Part shown: in pieces, positions 1-8,707 of the stretch
Position numbering within the stretch: position 1 is the stretch's first letter
How the letters are laid out: each line of letters opens with the position of its first letter
Source: Paenarthrobacter sp. JL.01a
GTDB taxonomy: Bacteria; Actinomycetota; Actinomycetes; Actinomycetales; Micrococcaceae
DNA: 64,000 nucleotides
Direction of reading: 5' to 3'
NCBI RefSeq assembly: GCF_025452095.1
Contig: NZ_CP104877.1
Location: 2,914,001 to 2,978,000 of the forward strand
Program-made: the position numbers and the translations under genes
The notes under the pieces: generated by a model
The model's database searches: none
Told to the model about the DNA's origin: nothing
What the model saw: only the letters and a program-made list of their open reading frames with translations

Positions 1-240
1 CCAGAATGCGTGCCTTCATAGTTATATATTCCCTTATCACCAAGTCTTTGTCCTGTTGGCCGCCGCGCACGGCATGGCGCCCAAGGGGCAATTCCACCGT
101 ACTGCACCAAGGCACGGGTCACCGGCAAACACCGGCCGTGCGGCGGGCTATGAGGGACGACGCCGGGACTATAGGCTGGGTGCGGAGGTCCGCATGGGGG
201 ACGTCGAATGTCGGCGGACAGGACCTCAAGGGGAGGAAAC
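1..240. other. Leader / intergenic region before the first gene
   Basis: No convincing gene is seen in these 240 bases. The only useful signal is a strong purine-rich ribosome binding site (AGGGGAGG) ending a few bases before the GTG at 241. A TATAGG hexamer near 170 could be a -10 element, but no good -35 is visible, so no promoter is called. Confidence 0.4.
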
Positions 241-1491
241 GTGTCACAGCCTGAGCACGGCCACAATCGGCCACCCGGCGGCCCACCGGCGTGGGGAAAC
301 CAGCCGCAGAACAACCCACCGGCATGGGGAAACCAGCCGCAGTGGGGCGGAGCATCCGCGTGGCCTCCTCCGCCGGGGTACGGGCCCGGCCCGCAAAACC
401 CGCCTGCCCCCGGCTGGCCGGCAGGTGCCCCAGGCTGGCCCCCGGGTGCCCCCTATGGCCAGCCCCAGTACATTGCTCCTCCCAAGCCCGGGGTTATCCC
501 GTTGCGGCCGTTGCAGTTCGGCGAAATCCTGGACGGCTCCTTCCAGACCATCCGCCGCAACGCTGCCTCGATGTTTGGCTCTGCCTTGATTGTGCAGGCG
601 CTGGGTGCGGTGATCATCGGCGTCATCACGTTCCTGATGTTCCAGATGACGGTTACGTTTGAGTCCGTTGATTCCAGGGCGGAATTCGACCAGGCTATGG
701 GTCCCTTCATTGCGCTGGCCGCGGGAGCAATGGGCGCCTCCGTCCTGATCGGCCTCCTGGGATCGGTGCTTCAGGGCGTGTTGGCGGTCCCGGTGGCGCG
801 TTCGGTCCTGAACCGGCGGACCGGTTTCGCGCAGATGTGGAAGCTGGCAGGGAAACGGATCCTGCCGCTGCTGGGCGTTGCAGGACTGCTCACCGTGGGC
901 GGGTTGCTGGCCGTGGCCGCCGTAGTGGGCATTGCCGTGTTGTTGATTACGGCCATGGGACCTGGTGCCGTGCTGATCGTGCTTCCCCTGGGTCTTGGCT
1001 CGGTGGTTGTTTTTGTGTGGATCGGCCTCAAACTCATGCTCGCACCCGCAGTCATCGTGGTCGAGCACACGGGCATCTACGATGGCTTGCTGCGTTCATG
1101 GCGGCTGACCCGGAACAACTGGTGGAGGATCTTCGGCATCACCCTCGTCGTGGCAATCATGCTGGGGATCATTGCCCAGATTGTGCAGATTCCAGCCTCC
1201 CTGGCCATCGGTTTCATTGGCGGGACCGTGTCCCCCCACCCTGACGAACAAAGCACCGCGTCCCTGCTGATGGTCAGCACTGTCGTTTCCACGGCAATTC
1301 AAGCGCTGGTGGGCTCTGTGACGTTCGCCTTCCAGTCTTCGGTCTCCGCACTGATCTACATGGACCTGCGCATGCGCCGCGAGGGACTGGACGTCGAACT
1401 GATGCGGATGGCGGAAACCGGTGCCAACCCTGACGGCGTACCGGGTGGCCCTTTCGTCCAGCCGGGCACGGCAGCCTGGCCGCCGGCATGA
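241..1491 (+). CDS. Multi-pass membrane protein with proline-rich N-terminus (GPDPase_memb / DUF7847-like)
   Basis: A 416-residue protein. The first ~75 residues are low-complexity and rich in Pro, Gly, Trp and Gln, probably a disordered cytoplasmic tail. A short amphipathic stretch (PLRPLQFGEILDGSF) leads into about six or seven hydrophobic segments. The family resembles the membrane domain found in glycerophosphodiester phosphodiesterases, but the catalytic phosphodiesterase domain is absent, so no enzyme activity is inferred. The GTG start at 241 was preferred to an upstream ATG at 208 because AGGGGAGG lies just before it. The stop overlaps the next ATG (ATGA), so the gene begins a translationally coupled run with DUF4129, DUF4350, MoxR and DUF58. 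Its role is unknown; a membrane partner for the MoxR system is inference. Confidence 0.9.
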   Translation: MSQPEHGHNRPPGGPPAWGNQPQNNPPAWGNQPQWGGASAWPPPPGYGPGPQNPPAPGWPAGAPGWPPGAPYGQPQYIAPPKPGVIPLRPLQFGEILDGSFQTIRRNAASMFGSALIVQALGAVIIGVITFLMFQMTVTFESVDSRAEFDQAMGPFIALAAGAMGASVLIGLLGSVLQGVLAVPVARSVLNRRTGFAQMWKLAGKRILPLLGVAGLLTVGGLLAVAAVVGIAVLLITAMGPGAVLIVLPLGLGSVVVFVWIGLKLMLAPAVIVVEHTGIYDGLLRSWRLTRNNWWRIFGITLVVAIMLGIIAQIVQIPASLAIGFIGGTVSPHPDEQSTASLLMVSTVVSTAIQALVGSVTFAFQSSVSALIYMDLRMRREGLDVELMRMAETGANPDGVPGGPFVQPGTAAWPPA

Positions 1492-2180
1492 CGGCAATCT
1501 CCGCCGAGGTCATCGTTCCCCTGCTTTCCATGGAACCGCCTGTGACTCCGGACCGTGAGGAGGCCAGGCGATGGGCCATCGAGGAACTCTCGAAACCCCA
1601 ATATCCTGACGCCACGCCCGGATGGCTGGAGCAGCTGTGGCGGGATTTCCTTGACTGGTTGTCCTCGCTGGAGGGAGACGGTACAAGTGCCGACACCAAC
1701 TTTGCCCTGCCCCTGATAGTCATCTTGGCCGTTGCACTCATCGTCGTGGCCGTTGTGGTGGTCCGGCCCCGCCTGAACGCACGCCGGGCATCGCGGCAGG
1801 AGGACATCTACGGCGCCGACCGCACCATGAATGCCGACGACTACCGGACGCGCGCGTCAGCAGCTGCCGACGACGGCGACTGGGCGGCCGCCGTCGTCGA
1901 CCACTTCCGCGCGGTGGTCCGGTCGGCTGAAGAGCGCGACATCATCGATGTGCGCGCCGGCAGGACCGCCGACGAAGTATCTGCCCAGCTGGGTCAGGCG
2001 TTCGGCGCGGCGCAACAGCGGCTGGACGCTGCGGCGAGCCTCTTCGACGCCGTGCGTTACGGGGAGCAAAGTGCGACGCGGGGAGACTACGGGTTCCTAC
2101 GGGACCTCGATGCCGAACTGCTGACGATGAAGCCTGACTTCGCGGGGTCCGTCGACTCAGGATTCGCGGTACCGCGATGA
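1488..2180 (+). CDS. DUF4129 domain membrane protein
   Basis: A 230-residue protein with one clear membrane helix around residues 69-89 and a C-terminal DUF4129-type region (DDGDWAAAVVDHFRAVV, then RAGRTADEVSAQL). DUF4129 often sits with MoxR, DUF4350 and DUF58 genes in Actinobacteria, as here. The start overlaps the preceding stop by four bases and the stop overlaps the next start by four bases, so translation is almost certainly coupled. The C-terminal part is predicted to be cytoplasmic. The biochemical function is not known; an accessory role in the MoxR complex is inferred from context only. Confidence 0.88.
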   Translation: MTAISAEVIVPLLSMEPPVTPDREEARRWAIEELSKPQYPDATPGWLEQLWRDFLDWLSSLEGDGTSADTNFALPLIVILAVALIVVAVVVVRPRLNARRASRQEDIYGADRTMNADDYRTRASAAADDGDWAAAVVDHFRAVVRSAEERDIIDVRAGRTADEVSAQLGQAFGAAQQRLDAAASLFDAVRYGEQSATRGDYGFLRDLDAELLTMKPDFAGSVDSGFAVPR

Positions 2181-3373
2181 CGATGGTTGCCAACGAGGCC
2201 CCTCCCGTGGAGTCGGATCAAGCCGGGGGATCCACCGGGCCGGGTCTCTCCAGCTGGATCCGGAAGCACCGCACGTGGCTGGCCCTCGGAGCCGTGCTGG
2301 TGGCTTTGGTGACCTATCTTGCCGTAACCAATATGTCCGGAACCGCGGATCCCCGGACCTTATCCGCGCGGAACCCGGCCCCGGACGGAGCCATGGCTGC
2401 TGCGGAGATCCTGGGACGTCATGGAGTGAACGTGACCACCACGGATTCCTTTGACCAGACCATGTCGGTGGCCTCGGACAAGGACCGGGCCACGATCCTG
2501 CTCTACGATCCCCGCGGGTACCTCGACCGCGCCCGGGTGGAGGAACTCGCTGCCGCCGCCGACCGTGTGGTGGTGGTCAAGCCCCGGCTCAAGACCCTCA
2601 ACGGACTCGGACCCGCTTTCAAGCCCGGCGGTGTGATTCCGGGAGACCAGACCGTCGTCGAGCCTGGCTGCTCCGTGGAGGATGCGACGGCGGCGGGACC
2701 CGTCTCCGCTCAGGGATCCGTATTTTCCGGACCCAAGGTGTGTTACTCCGGGCCCACCGAGGGAACAGGTTTGTATGCGGCCTCGGCGGACGGCCGGGTC
2801 ATCGTCCTCGGGAGCACGGACATCCTGGACAACGAGCACCTGGCCCTTCAAGGCAACGCCGCTTTGGCCCTGCGCACCCTCGGGAACAACCCGGAGCTGC
2901 TCTGGTACCTGCCCGGGGTCAAGGACGTCGCCGCAACGGACAAGGCTCCAACGCTCAGCGAACTTGCCCCCGCATGGTTGGCCTACGCCGGGCCGTGGTT
3001 GGGCGCAGTGACGCTGCTGGCGATCCTCTGGCGCGGCCGCCGCATGGGACCTTTGGTGTTCGAGCCCCTCCCGGTAGTGGTCAAAGCGGCAGAGACTGCC
3101 GAGGGAAGGGCCCGCCTGTACCAGGACGCACGGGCCATCAACCGTGCAGCCGGGAACCTGAGGGCAGGTACCCTGAGCCGCCTGGCCCGGCACTTCAACC
3201 TCGGAGCGGACGCCACCACGGACGCGGTGGTGGACGCTGCCGCCCGCCGTCTGGAACGGCCAGGACCTGAAGTCCACTCCGTCCTGGTCGACTTCATGCC
3301 GGGGACCGAAGGGCAACTGGTGCAATGGGCACAAGAACTTGAACGAATGGAAGAGGAGGCGAAGAACCGATGA
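2177..3373 (+). CDS. DUF4350 domain membrane protein
   Basis: A 398-residue protein with a membrane helix at about residues 31-50 and a second at about 268-285. Between them is a globular, probably extracytoplasmic, region of GATase/ThuA-like DUF4350 character (GAMAAAEILGRHGVNV; TILLYDPRGYLDRARVEEL). The C-terminal ~110 residues are charged and cytoplasmic. It overlaps the genes on both sides by four bases, in the conserved order DUF4129-DUF4350-MoxR-DUF58. DUF4350 proteins have no established reaction; a ligand-sensing role for the MoxR chaperone system is only a guess. Confidence 0.88.
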   Translation: MTMVANEAPPVESDQAGGSTGPGLSSWIRKHRTWLALGAVLVALVTYLAVTNMSGTADPRTLSARNPAPDGAMAAAEILGRHGVNVTTTDSFDQTMSVASDKDRATILLYDPRGYLDRARVEELAAAADRVVVVKPRLKTLNGLGPAFKPGGVIPGDQTVVEPGCSVEDATAAGPVSAQGSVFSGPKVCYSGPTEGTGLYAASADGRVIVLGSTDILDNEHLALQGNAALALRTLGNNPELLWYLPGVKDVAATDKAPTLSELAPAWLAYAGPWLGAVTLLAILWRGRRMGPLVFEPLPVVVKAAETAEGRARLYQDARAINRAAGNLRAGTLSRLARHFNLGADATTDAVVDAAARRLERPGPEVHSVLVDFMPGTEGQLVQWAQELERMEEEAKNR

Positions 3374-4386
3374 GCAGCCAGCCGAACAGCTACACGGACA
3401 GCAACAGCCAGTACACGGGTGGAGCGCGGCGCGTCGAGGACCCGGCACGCCAGTCGCTCCTGAACGTCCGCGCCGAAGTGGGCAAGGCCGTGGTTGGACA
3501 GGATCCTACAGTGACGGGGATGCTGATCGCCCTGCTCTGCGGCGGGCATGTCCTCCTGGAAGGCGTCCCGGGTGTGGCCAAAACGCTCCTTGTGAGGGCC
3601 TTGTCCACTGCCCTGAGCCTGGACACCAAGCGGGTGCAGTTCACTCCGGACCTGATGCCCGGCGACGTCACCGGGTCCCTGGTCTATGACTCCCACTCAT
3701 CCGAATTCACGTTCCGCGAAGGCCCGGTCTTCACCAACATCATGCTGGCTGACGAGATCAACCGGACACCTCCGAAGACCCAGGCCTCGCTGCTGGAAGC
3801 CATGGAAGAGCGGCAGGTTTCCGTAGACGGTGTTTCGCGTCCGCTGCCGGTTCCCTTCATCGTGGCAGCGACGCAGAACCCGGTGGAGTACGAAGGCACC
3901 TATCCCCTGCCCGAGGCACAGCTTGACCGGTTCCTCCTCAAACTGACCATGCCCCTTCCTGGACGTTCGGAGGAGATCGAGGTTATCCGGCGCCACGCCA
4001 ACGGATTCGATCCCCGGGACCTGGCCGCGGCTGGTGTCCGGCCTGTGGCGGGAGCCTCGGACCTCTCGACGGCGCAAGCGGCTGTGGCGCAGGTTGCCGT
4101 GGCTCCGGAGCTGTTGTCGTACATCGTCGACATTGTCCGTGCGACGCGGTCCGCACCGTCCTTCCAGCTTGGTGTTTCCCCCCGTGGTGCCACGGCGCTG
4201 CTCAACACGGCCAAGGCGTGGGCCTGGCTGTCCGGCAGGACCTTCGTGACCCCTGACGACGTCAAGGCATTGTCACTTCCCTGTCTCCGGCACAGGGTGG
4301 GCTTGCGGCCTGAAGCCCAGATGGACGGCATTCACGTAGACGATGTCCTCGGTAGCATCCTCGCCTCGGTTCCGGTGCCGCGATGA
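3370..4386 (+). CDS. MoxR-family AAA+ ATPase
   Basis: A 338-residue AAA+ ATPase of the MoxR group. Visible motifs are Walker A (GVPGVAKT), Walker B with sensor context (LADEINRTPPKTQ), the MoxR-type stretch LLEAMEERQVSVDG, and ATQNPVEYEGTYPLPEAQLDRF as sensor 1 / arginine-finger region. The C-terminal lid contains SPRGATALL. MoxR ATPases are thought to act as chaperones that help mature or insert metal cofactors into partners, often with VWA/DUF58 proteins; the DUF58 gene begins 29 bases downstream. A GAGGAGG ribosome binding site lies before the ATG, which overlaps the DUF4350 stop (ATGA). The actual client is not evident. Confidence 0.95.
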   Translation: MSSQPNSYTDSNSQYTGGARRVEDPARQSLLNVRAEVGKAVVGQDPTVTGMLIALLCGGHVLLEGVPGVAKTLLVRALSTALSLDTKRVQFTPDLMPGDVTGSLVYDSHSSEFTFREGPVFTNIMLADEINRTPPKTQASLLEAMEERQVSVDGVSRPLPVPFIVAATQNPVEYEGTYPLPEAQLDRFLLKLTMPLPGRSEEIEVIRRHANGFDPRDLAAAGVRPVAGASDLSTAQAAVAQVAVAPELLSYIVDIVRATRSAPSFQLGVSPRGATALLNTAKAWAWLSGRTFVTPDDVKALSLPCLRHRVGLRPEAQMDGIHVDDVLGSILASVPVPR

Positions 4387-4415
4387 TTTCTGCTTGCCCG
4401 ATCCGGGGAGCCTGA

Positions 4416-5708
4416 ATGGCCATCACGGGTCGCTTTGTAGCCCTTGCCCTTGCCGGGTTGGTGCCACTGGTGGTGTTTCCGGCCTGGCTGACTGTCCTGC
4501 TGGTGTGTGGGGTCCTGCTGCTTGCGCTGGTCCTCGATCTTGTGCTGGCGGCGTCCCCCGCCAAGGTCCGCCTCGAGCGCCGGCAACCGGGAAATGTCAC
4601 TTTGTCGGGCACCGCGGAGTCCGTAGTAGCGGTGAACAATGCCACCGGGCGGAAACTGAGGGCCATAATCAGGGATGCATGGCAGCCATCGGCCGGAGCC
4701 ACCAATGCTGTTCAGCGGTTGACAGTGCCCTCCGGCGAGCGCCGTCGGATGACTGTGACGCTGATACCCAGGAGGCGGGGCGACCTGCACAGCCCGCACA
4801 TCACCATCCGGTCCCTGGGTCCCTTTGGATTGGCGGCCAGGCAGCGGACACGGCCGCTCCCCGGGCACGTGCGGGTCCTGCCTCCCTTCCATTCAAAACG
4901 CCATCTTCCCTCCAAGCTCCGGAAGCTCAGGGAACTGGATGGCAAGGCTGCGGTGCAGATCCGGGGTGCCGGCACCGAGTTCGACTCATTGCGCGACTAC
5001 GTCCGCGGCGATGACGTCCGGTCCATCGATTGGCGCGCGACGGCCCGCCGCACCTCCGTGGTGGTCCGGACCTGGCGCCCGGAACGCGACCGTCGCGTCG
5101 TCGTCGTGCTTGATACGTCCCGTACAGCGGCCGCCCGGGTCGATGACGAACCGCGGCTCGATACCGGAATCGAGGCAGCGTTGCTGCTGGCGGTGCTGGC
5201 AGAGCGCGGCGGAGACCGGGTCGACTTCCTCGCCTACGACCGGAGGCTGCGTGCCCGGGTGGAGTCGGCGTCGAAAGGCAACTTGCTGGGCCAACTTGTC
5301 CAGGCCGTGGCTCCCCTGGAAGCGGAGCTCATAGAACTGGATTGGCAGCAGATCCCCGGCCAGGTCCGGGCCGTCTCAGCCCACCGCTCGCTGGTGGTGC
5401 TGTTGACGGCGCTCGACGGCGGCGCCCCCGAAGAGGGCCTGCTCCCCACAGTGGCGCAACTGTCCCGCCAGCACGTGGTGATTGTGGTTTCGGTCCGCGA
5501 TCCCCTGCTTGCGGCGATGAAGGCCGAACGGACCACTGCCAGCCAGGTCTTCCGGGCTGCCGCGGCAGAGCGCGCACTTCTTGAGCGTGCCGCAGTCACT
5601 GCCCAGCTCCGGCAGCTGGGAGCCGAAGTGGTGGACGCCGAGCCGCTGGACGTTCCACCCCTGCTGGCTGATACCTACATCCGGCTAAAAGCTGCCGGCC
5701 GCCTCTGA
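4416..5708 (+). CDS. DUF58 domain protein, MoxR partner
   Basis: A 430-residue protein. Two hydrophobic segments occupy about residues 7-45, followed by a beta-rich region and the diagnostic DUF58 signature (GTEFDSLRDYVRGDDVRSIDW) near residue 188. The following VVVVLDTSRTAA resembles the start of a VWA fold with a MIDAS-like aspartate. DUF58 proteins are typical partners of MoxR ATPases. GGGGAG precedes the ATG. The gene ends the coupled cluster; a DUF4166 gene follows after 23 bases and may be cotranscribed. Confidence 0.93.
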   Translation: MAITGRFVALALAGLVPLVVFPAWLTVLLVCGVLLLALVLDLVLAASPAKVRLERRQPGNVTLSGTAESVVAVNNATGRKLRAIIRDAWQPSAGATNAVQRLTVPSGERRRMTVTLIPRRRGDLHSPHITIRSLGPFGLAARQRTRPLPGHVRVLPPFHSKRHLPSKLRKLRELDGKAAVQIRGAGTEFDSLRDYVRGDDVRSIDWRATARRTSVVVRTWRPERDRRVVVVLDTSRTAAARVDDEPRLDTGIEAALLLAVLAERGGDRVDFLAYDRRLRARVESASKGNLLGQLVQAVAPLEAELIELDWQQIPGQVRAVSAHRSLVVLLTALDGGAPEEGLLPTVAQLSRQHVVIVVSVRDPLLAAMKAERTTASQVFRAAAAERALLERAAVTAQLRQLGAEVVDAEPLDVPPLLADTYIRLKAAGRL

Positions 5709-5731
5709 TTCCCACCTCGGAAAGGATGTCC

Positions 5732-6451
5732 ATGAATATCCCTATCTACCAGATGGCTCTCCGCGAAGACTTCGGTAAGCTGGCGCCGGAGCTCCAGGAC
5801 TACTTTTCCCTGGCGGCCGGTTCCGGGGTCTACGGAATTGGCCAGGGCGTGTTCGATGTAGTGGGTTGCCGCCAGAAATGGCTGCGGCCGCTGCTCGCCC
5901 TCACAGGGAGCGAAGAGGCCTTCTTTCCGGAATACGGCGAGGGAATCCCCTTCCGGATTGAAAACCACGCCCACATCGATCCCTTCGGCCGCCCGGCACT
6001 GACGGCCAGGCGAGAGATCTATTTCCCCACCGGCACACGGCTGTTCCATGACACCACCAGCGCCATCTTGCCGTCGCGGCAGGACCATGGCGGGCGGGCG
6101 CGGCTGGTGGACCATGTTGGCCGCTACCGCCGCCTGGTCACGGACCTCGATGTCAGCGTCACTGCCGAGGGCCGGCTTCGCGGTGTTTCGCAAGCGAGCC
6201 GCTTGTTCCTTGGCCCACTGCGCATCCCACTGCCAGCAGCACTGGATGCCAAGGCCTATGCCGAACAATGGTGGGACGAGGCCGAGGGCAAGCACCGCAT
6301 CCAGGTGAAGGTGATACAGCCGCAGATCGGGCTGGTACTGGTGTACGCCGGAAGATTCGACTACCGGCTCGCTCCGTACTTGCCGGGAGCCGCACCGGGC
6401 ACGGCCCTTCCGCGCTATGCCAAACCGGACCGTTGGGAACAGCGGATCTAG
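5732..6451 (+). CDS. DUF4166 domain protein
   Basis: A 239-residue soluble protein with DUF4166 character: an N-terminal YQMALREDFGKLAPELQDYF followed by a beta-rich region, ending in an RFDYRLAPY stretch. No signal peptide or membrane helix is seen. Two ATG codons are possible; 5732 is preferred over 5726 because GGAAAGG lies six bases upstream of it but directly abuts the first. The function is unknown. In other bacteria DUF4166 is sometimes fused to NAD(P)-dependent saccharopine-dehydrogenase-like domains; here it stands alone behind the MoxR/DUF58 cluster. Confidence 0.85.
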   Translation: MNIPIYQMALREDFGKLAPELQDYFSLAAGSGVYGIGQGVFDVVGCRQKWLRPLLALTGSEEAFFPEYGEGIPFRIENHAHIDPFGRPALTARREIYFPTGTRLFHDTTSAILPSRQDHGGRARLVDHVGRYRRLVTDLDVSVTAEGRLRGVSQASRLFLGPLRIPLPAALDAKAYAEQWWDEAEGKHRIQVKVIQPQIGLVLVYAGRFDYRLAPYLPGAAPGTALPRYAKPDRWEQRI

Positions 6452-6464
6452 CGCTCCGCCTTTG

Positions 6465-7499
6465 CTAGCCCTGCGCCATCTGGTCCAGGCCGTCGGCGAC
6501 GTGGGTCAGCTTGGTCAGCACGGACTTCGCAGCGGCAGGAGTGAAGTCCTCAAGACCGGTGGACGGGGTGACCCGGAGCCCCGAGAGGCCAGACGCCTGA
6601 AGGCCGAGCTGGCGCCAGGGCTTCCAGATGCTTTCCACTATCGCAGCGGTCCTGGGAAGCGTTGCCCCCGGGTCCCCGGTAGGCAACGCACCGACCCACA
6701 GCCTCTTGCCGCTTTCCACGGCACCGGCCAACTGCTCCCATTGACGCGTGGTCAGCGCCCTGAGCGGAACCGCGACGCCGTCGGCACCAGCGGCGAGGAT
6801 ACGATCGATCGGAGCTTCGATTTCAGGCACGGAGATGACGGTTTCGACGGCGCCCGAGGCTTTCAGGGCGTCGATCACCTGCCGCCAGGCTCCAGTGACT
6901 TCCTCGCCGCGGATGGATCGAAGCGTCCGGTAGCCGCTCGCCGTCGGAATGGTTCCCGCCATCACCGCAGCGATATCCGGCTCGTCCACTTGCACCACTA
7001 TCCGCGCACCGGGCACGGCGGCTGAGACTTTGCGCAGGTGTTCCCCCACGCCCGCGGCCAAAGACTCCGCGATGTCCCGTCTTGCGCCATGGTCAAGGAG
7101 CGCACGTTCACCGTTGTGCAGGTGAAGGCTCGCGGCCAGGGACAACGGTCCCATCAGCCTCAGCTTGAGCTCAGTCGCAGACACATCTTCGGCCCCGGCC
7201 ACGTCGGCCAATATGTTGATGTCTGTTGCCAATGCCGAAGCGGCACGGCGCGAATCCTTGCCCGGCCTGTCAACGAGGCGCCAGCCATAAGGCTGGACAT
7301 CGATGTCCAGGTCCACCAGCAGCGAGCCCGTCCGGCCGGCGGCGTCCGACCCCACCCCGCGGGCCGGCAGCTCCGGGAGGAAAGGAAGGTGGGGATCCCC
7401 CAGCTCGCCCCGGATCGTCCGGATGGCTTCGGCGGGATCAGTGCCGGGCCATGGCCCCAACGTAGTCGCACTTGCGCGCAGCTCAGTCACTGAAGACAT
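6465..7499 (-). CDS. Cobalamin-independent methionine synthase (MetE C-terminal)-like protein, Rv3015c type
   Basis: A 344-residue protein that looks like a stand-alone MetE/UROD-fold barrel. The line ELKLRLMGPLSLAASLHL and the VQVDEPDIAAVMAGTIP stretch match the substrate-site strand order of MetE-like proteins. It lacks the full-length (about 750-residue) MetE architecture, and I do not see the usual C-terminal zinc ligands (His/Cys...Cys); there is no cysteine in the protein at all, so ordinary methionine synthesis is doubtful. Mycobacterium has a protein of this type (Rv3015c) near ligA, mnmA and iscS. It starts three bases after the chorismate mutase stop, so the two form an operon. Confidence 0.85.
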   Translation of the reverse strand: MSSVTELRASATTLGPWPGTDPAEAIRTIRGELGDPHLPFLPELPARGVGSDAAGRTGSLLVDLDIDVQPYGWRLVDRPGKDSRRAASALATDINILADVAGAEDVSATELKLRLMGPLSLAASLHLHNGERALLDHGARRDIAESLAAGVGEHLRKVSAAVPGARIVVQVDEPDIAAVMAGTIPTASGYRTLRSIRGEEVTGAWRQVIDALKASGAVETVISVPEIEAPIDRILAAGADGVAVPLRALTTRQWEQLAGAVESGKRLWVGALPTGDPGATLPRTAAIVESIWKPWRQLGLQASGLSGLRVTPSTGLEDFTPAAAKSVLTKLTHVADGLDQMAQG

Positions 7500-7502
7500 G
7501 GA

Positions 7503-7892
7503 TCAGGCCTGCTGGCTGGAAATCTGGTGATCCTCGGCAATTGCCTCGTGGTGGCGGATCACTTCACTGATGATGAAGTTCAGGAATTTCTCGGCGAAGG
7601 CCGGGTCCAAGTTGGCATCCTCCGCAAGGCGGCGAAGCCGGGCAATCTGCGCCGCCTCGCGACCGGGGTCCCCGGCCGGCAGTTTGTGGGTCGCCTTGAG
7701 CACTCCCACTTTCTGGGTGGCCTTGAAACGTTCCGCGAGGAGGAACACGAGGGTCGCATCAATGTTGTCGATGCTGGACCGGATGGACAACAGCTCATCC
7801 ATGACTGTGCGGTCAACGTGGCCGGCCAGGGAGCTGGCGGCCGGGTTGAAGGAATCGGCATCATGGGGAAAGGCGTTGTTCTGCTCGGTCAT
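7503..7892 (-). CDS. Chorismate mutase, AroQ type
   Basis: A 129-residue single-domain chorismate mutase converting chorismate to prephenate for Phe/Tyr synthesis. The AroQ helical signature is clear: LLSIRSSIDNIDATLVFLLAER, then ATQKVGVLKA, then DPGREAAQIARLR with the conserved catalytic Arg/Lys/Glu pattern, and a C-terminal ISEVIRHHE helix. No signal peptide, so it is the cytoplasmic form. The ATG at 7892 (MTEQNN) is preferred to an upstream ATG at 7946 because the latter adds an unconserved basic leader. It lies directly upstream of the MetE-like gene on the same strand. Confidence 0.93.
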   Translation of the reverse strand: MTEQNNAFPHDADSFNPAASSLAGHVDRTVMDELLSIRSSIDNIDATLVFLLAERFKATQKVGVLKATHKLPAGDPGREAAQIARLRRLAEDANLDPAFAEKFLNFIISEVIRHHEAIAEDHQISSQQA

Positions 7893-7984
7893 GCATCCCA
7901 GTCTATTGGGTGGGGCGCAGTGTTTTCCGCGAATGAAGCGGTGCACAATGGCAGCATCATTGCAGTCCCGGCAAAGGAGCTTTC

Positions 7985-8641
7985 ATGAAAATCGCGGTTC
8001 TGGGCACAGGAATGGTGGGCCATGCCTTGGCGGGCAAGCTGGTTTCACTGGGCCATGAAGTGACCATGGGTTCCCGGGAGTCCGGCAACCCGAAGGCAAG
8101 CCACTGGGCTGATGCGGCAGGTCCCCTCGGCCATGCCGGGTCCTTCGCAGAGGCGTGTTCGGGAGCCAGCCTGATCATCAATGCAACACCGGGAACGGTC
8201 AGCCTTGCCGTCCTTGCCGAGGCCGGCGAAGAAAACCTCAACGGCAAGGTCCTTTTGGATGTCTCCAACCCGCTGGACGGCTCAAGCGGCTTTCCCCCAA
8301 CCTTGACAGTCTGCAATACGGACAGCATCGCCGAGACCATCCAACGGACCTACCCGGAGGTCCGGGTGGTGAAGTCGCTGAATACGGTGACCGCGCCGGT
8401 GATGGTGGATCCGGGGCGGCTCCCGGCTCCGCACGACATCTTCATGGCAGGCAACGACGCCGGGGCCAGGTCCACCGTTTCGGCTCTGTTGCAGGAATTC
8501 GGGTGGGAACCGGAACACATCAGGGACATCGGCGGCCTGGATGCCGCCCGGGCCATGGAGATGTGGCTGCCGCTGTGGCTGCGGATTTTCATGCAGCAGC
8601 CGCAGGGAAAGATGTTCAACATCGCCATCGTCTCCGAGTAG
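7985..8641 (+). CDS. NADPH-dependent F420 reductase-like oxidoreductase
   Basis: A 218-residue Rossmann protein. GTGMVG at residues 7-12, followed by GHEVTMGSR, gives the NADP-binding fold (the arginine after the second strand suggests NADP preference). NATPGTVSLAVL and VVKSLNTVTAPVMVDP match the F420_oxidored / ProC-like family. Related proteins either reduce F420 or act on unidentified substrates. A strong AAAGGAGC ribosome binding site precedes the ATG. It is divergent from chorismate mutase (92 bases apart) and ends before a bidirectional terminator. Confidence 0.9.
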   Translation: MKIAVLGTGMVGHALAGKLVSLGHEVTMGSRESGNPKASHWADAAGPLGHAGSFAEACSGASLIINATPGTVSLAVLAEAGEENLNGKVLLDVSNPLDGSSGFPPTLTVCNTDSIAETIQRTYPEVRVVKSLNTVTAPVMVDPGRLPAPHDIFMAGNDAGARSTVSALLQEFGWEPEHIRDIGGLDAARAMEMWLPLWLRIFMQQPQGKMFNIAIVSE

Positions 8642-8649
8642 CGTTCCGC

Positions 8650-8697
8650 GCAACCAGGAAGGCACGTCCCCGTGCGGGAACGTGCCTTCCTGGTTGC
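8650..8697. terminator. Bidirectional terminator between F420-reductase-like gene and dppDF
   Basis: A perfect 18-bp inverted repeat (arms 8650-8667 and 8680-8697, starting GCAACCAGGAAGG) with a 12-base loop that is itself partly self-complementary. It lies between convergent genes ending at 8641 and 8708. No long T-run follows, which is common in high-GC Actinobacteria. Confidence 0.85.
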
Positions 8698-8707
8698 GGC
8701 TTGTGAC

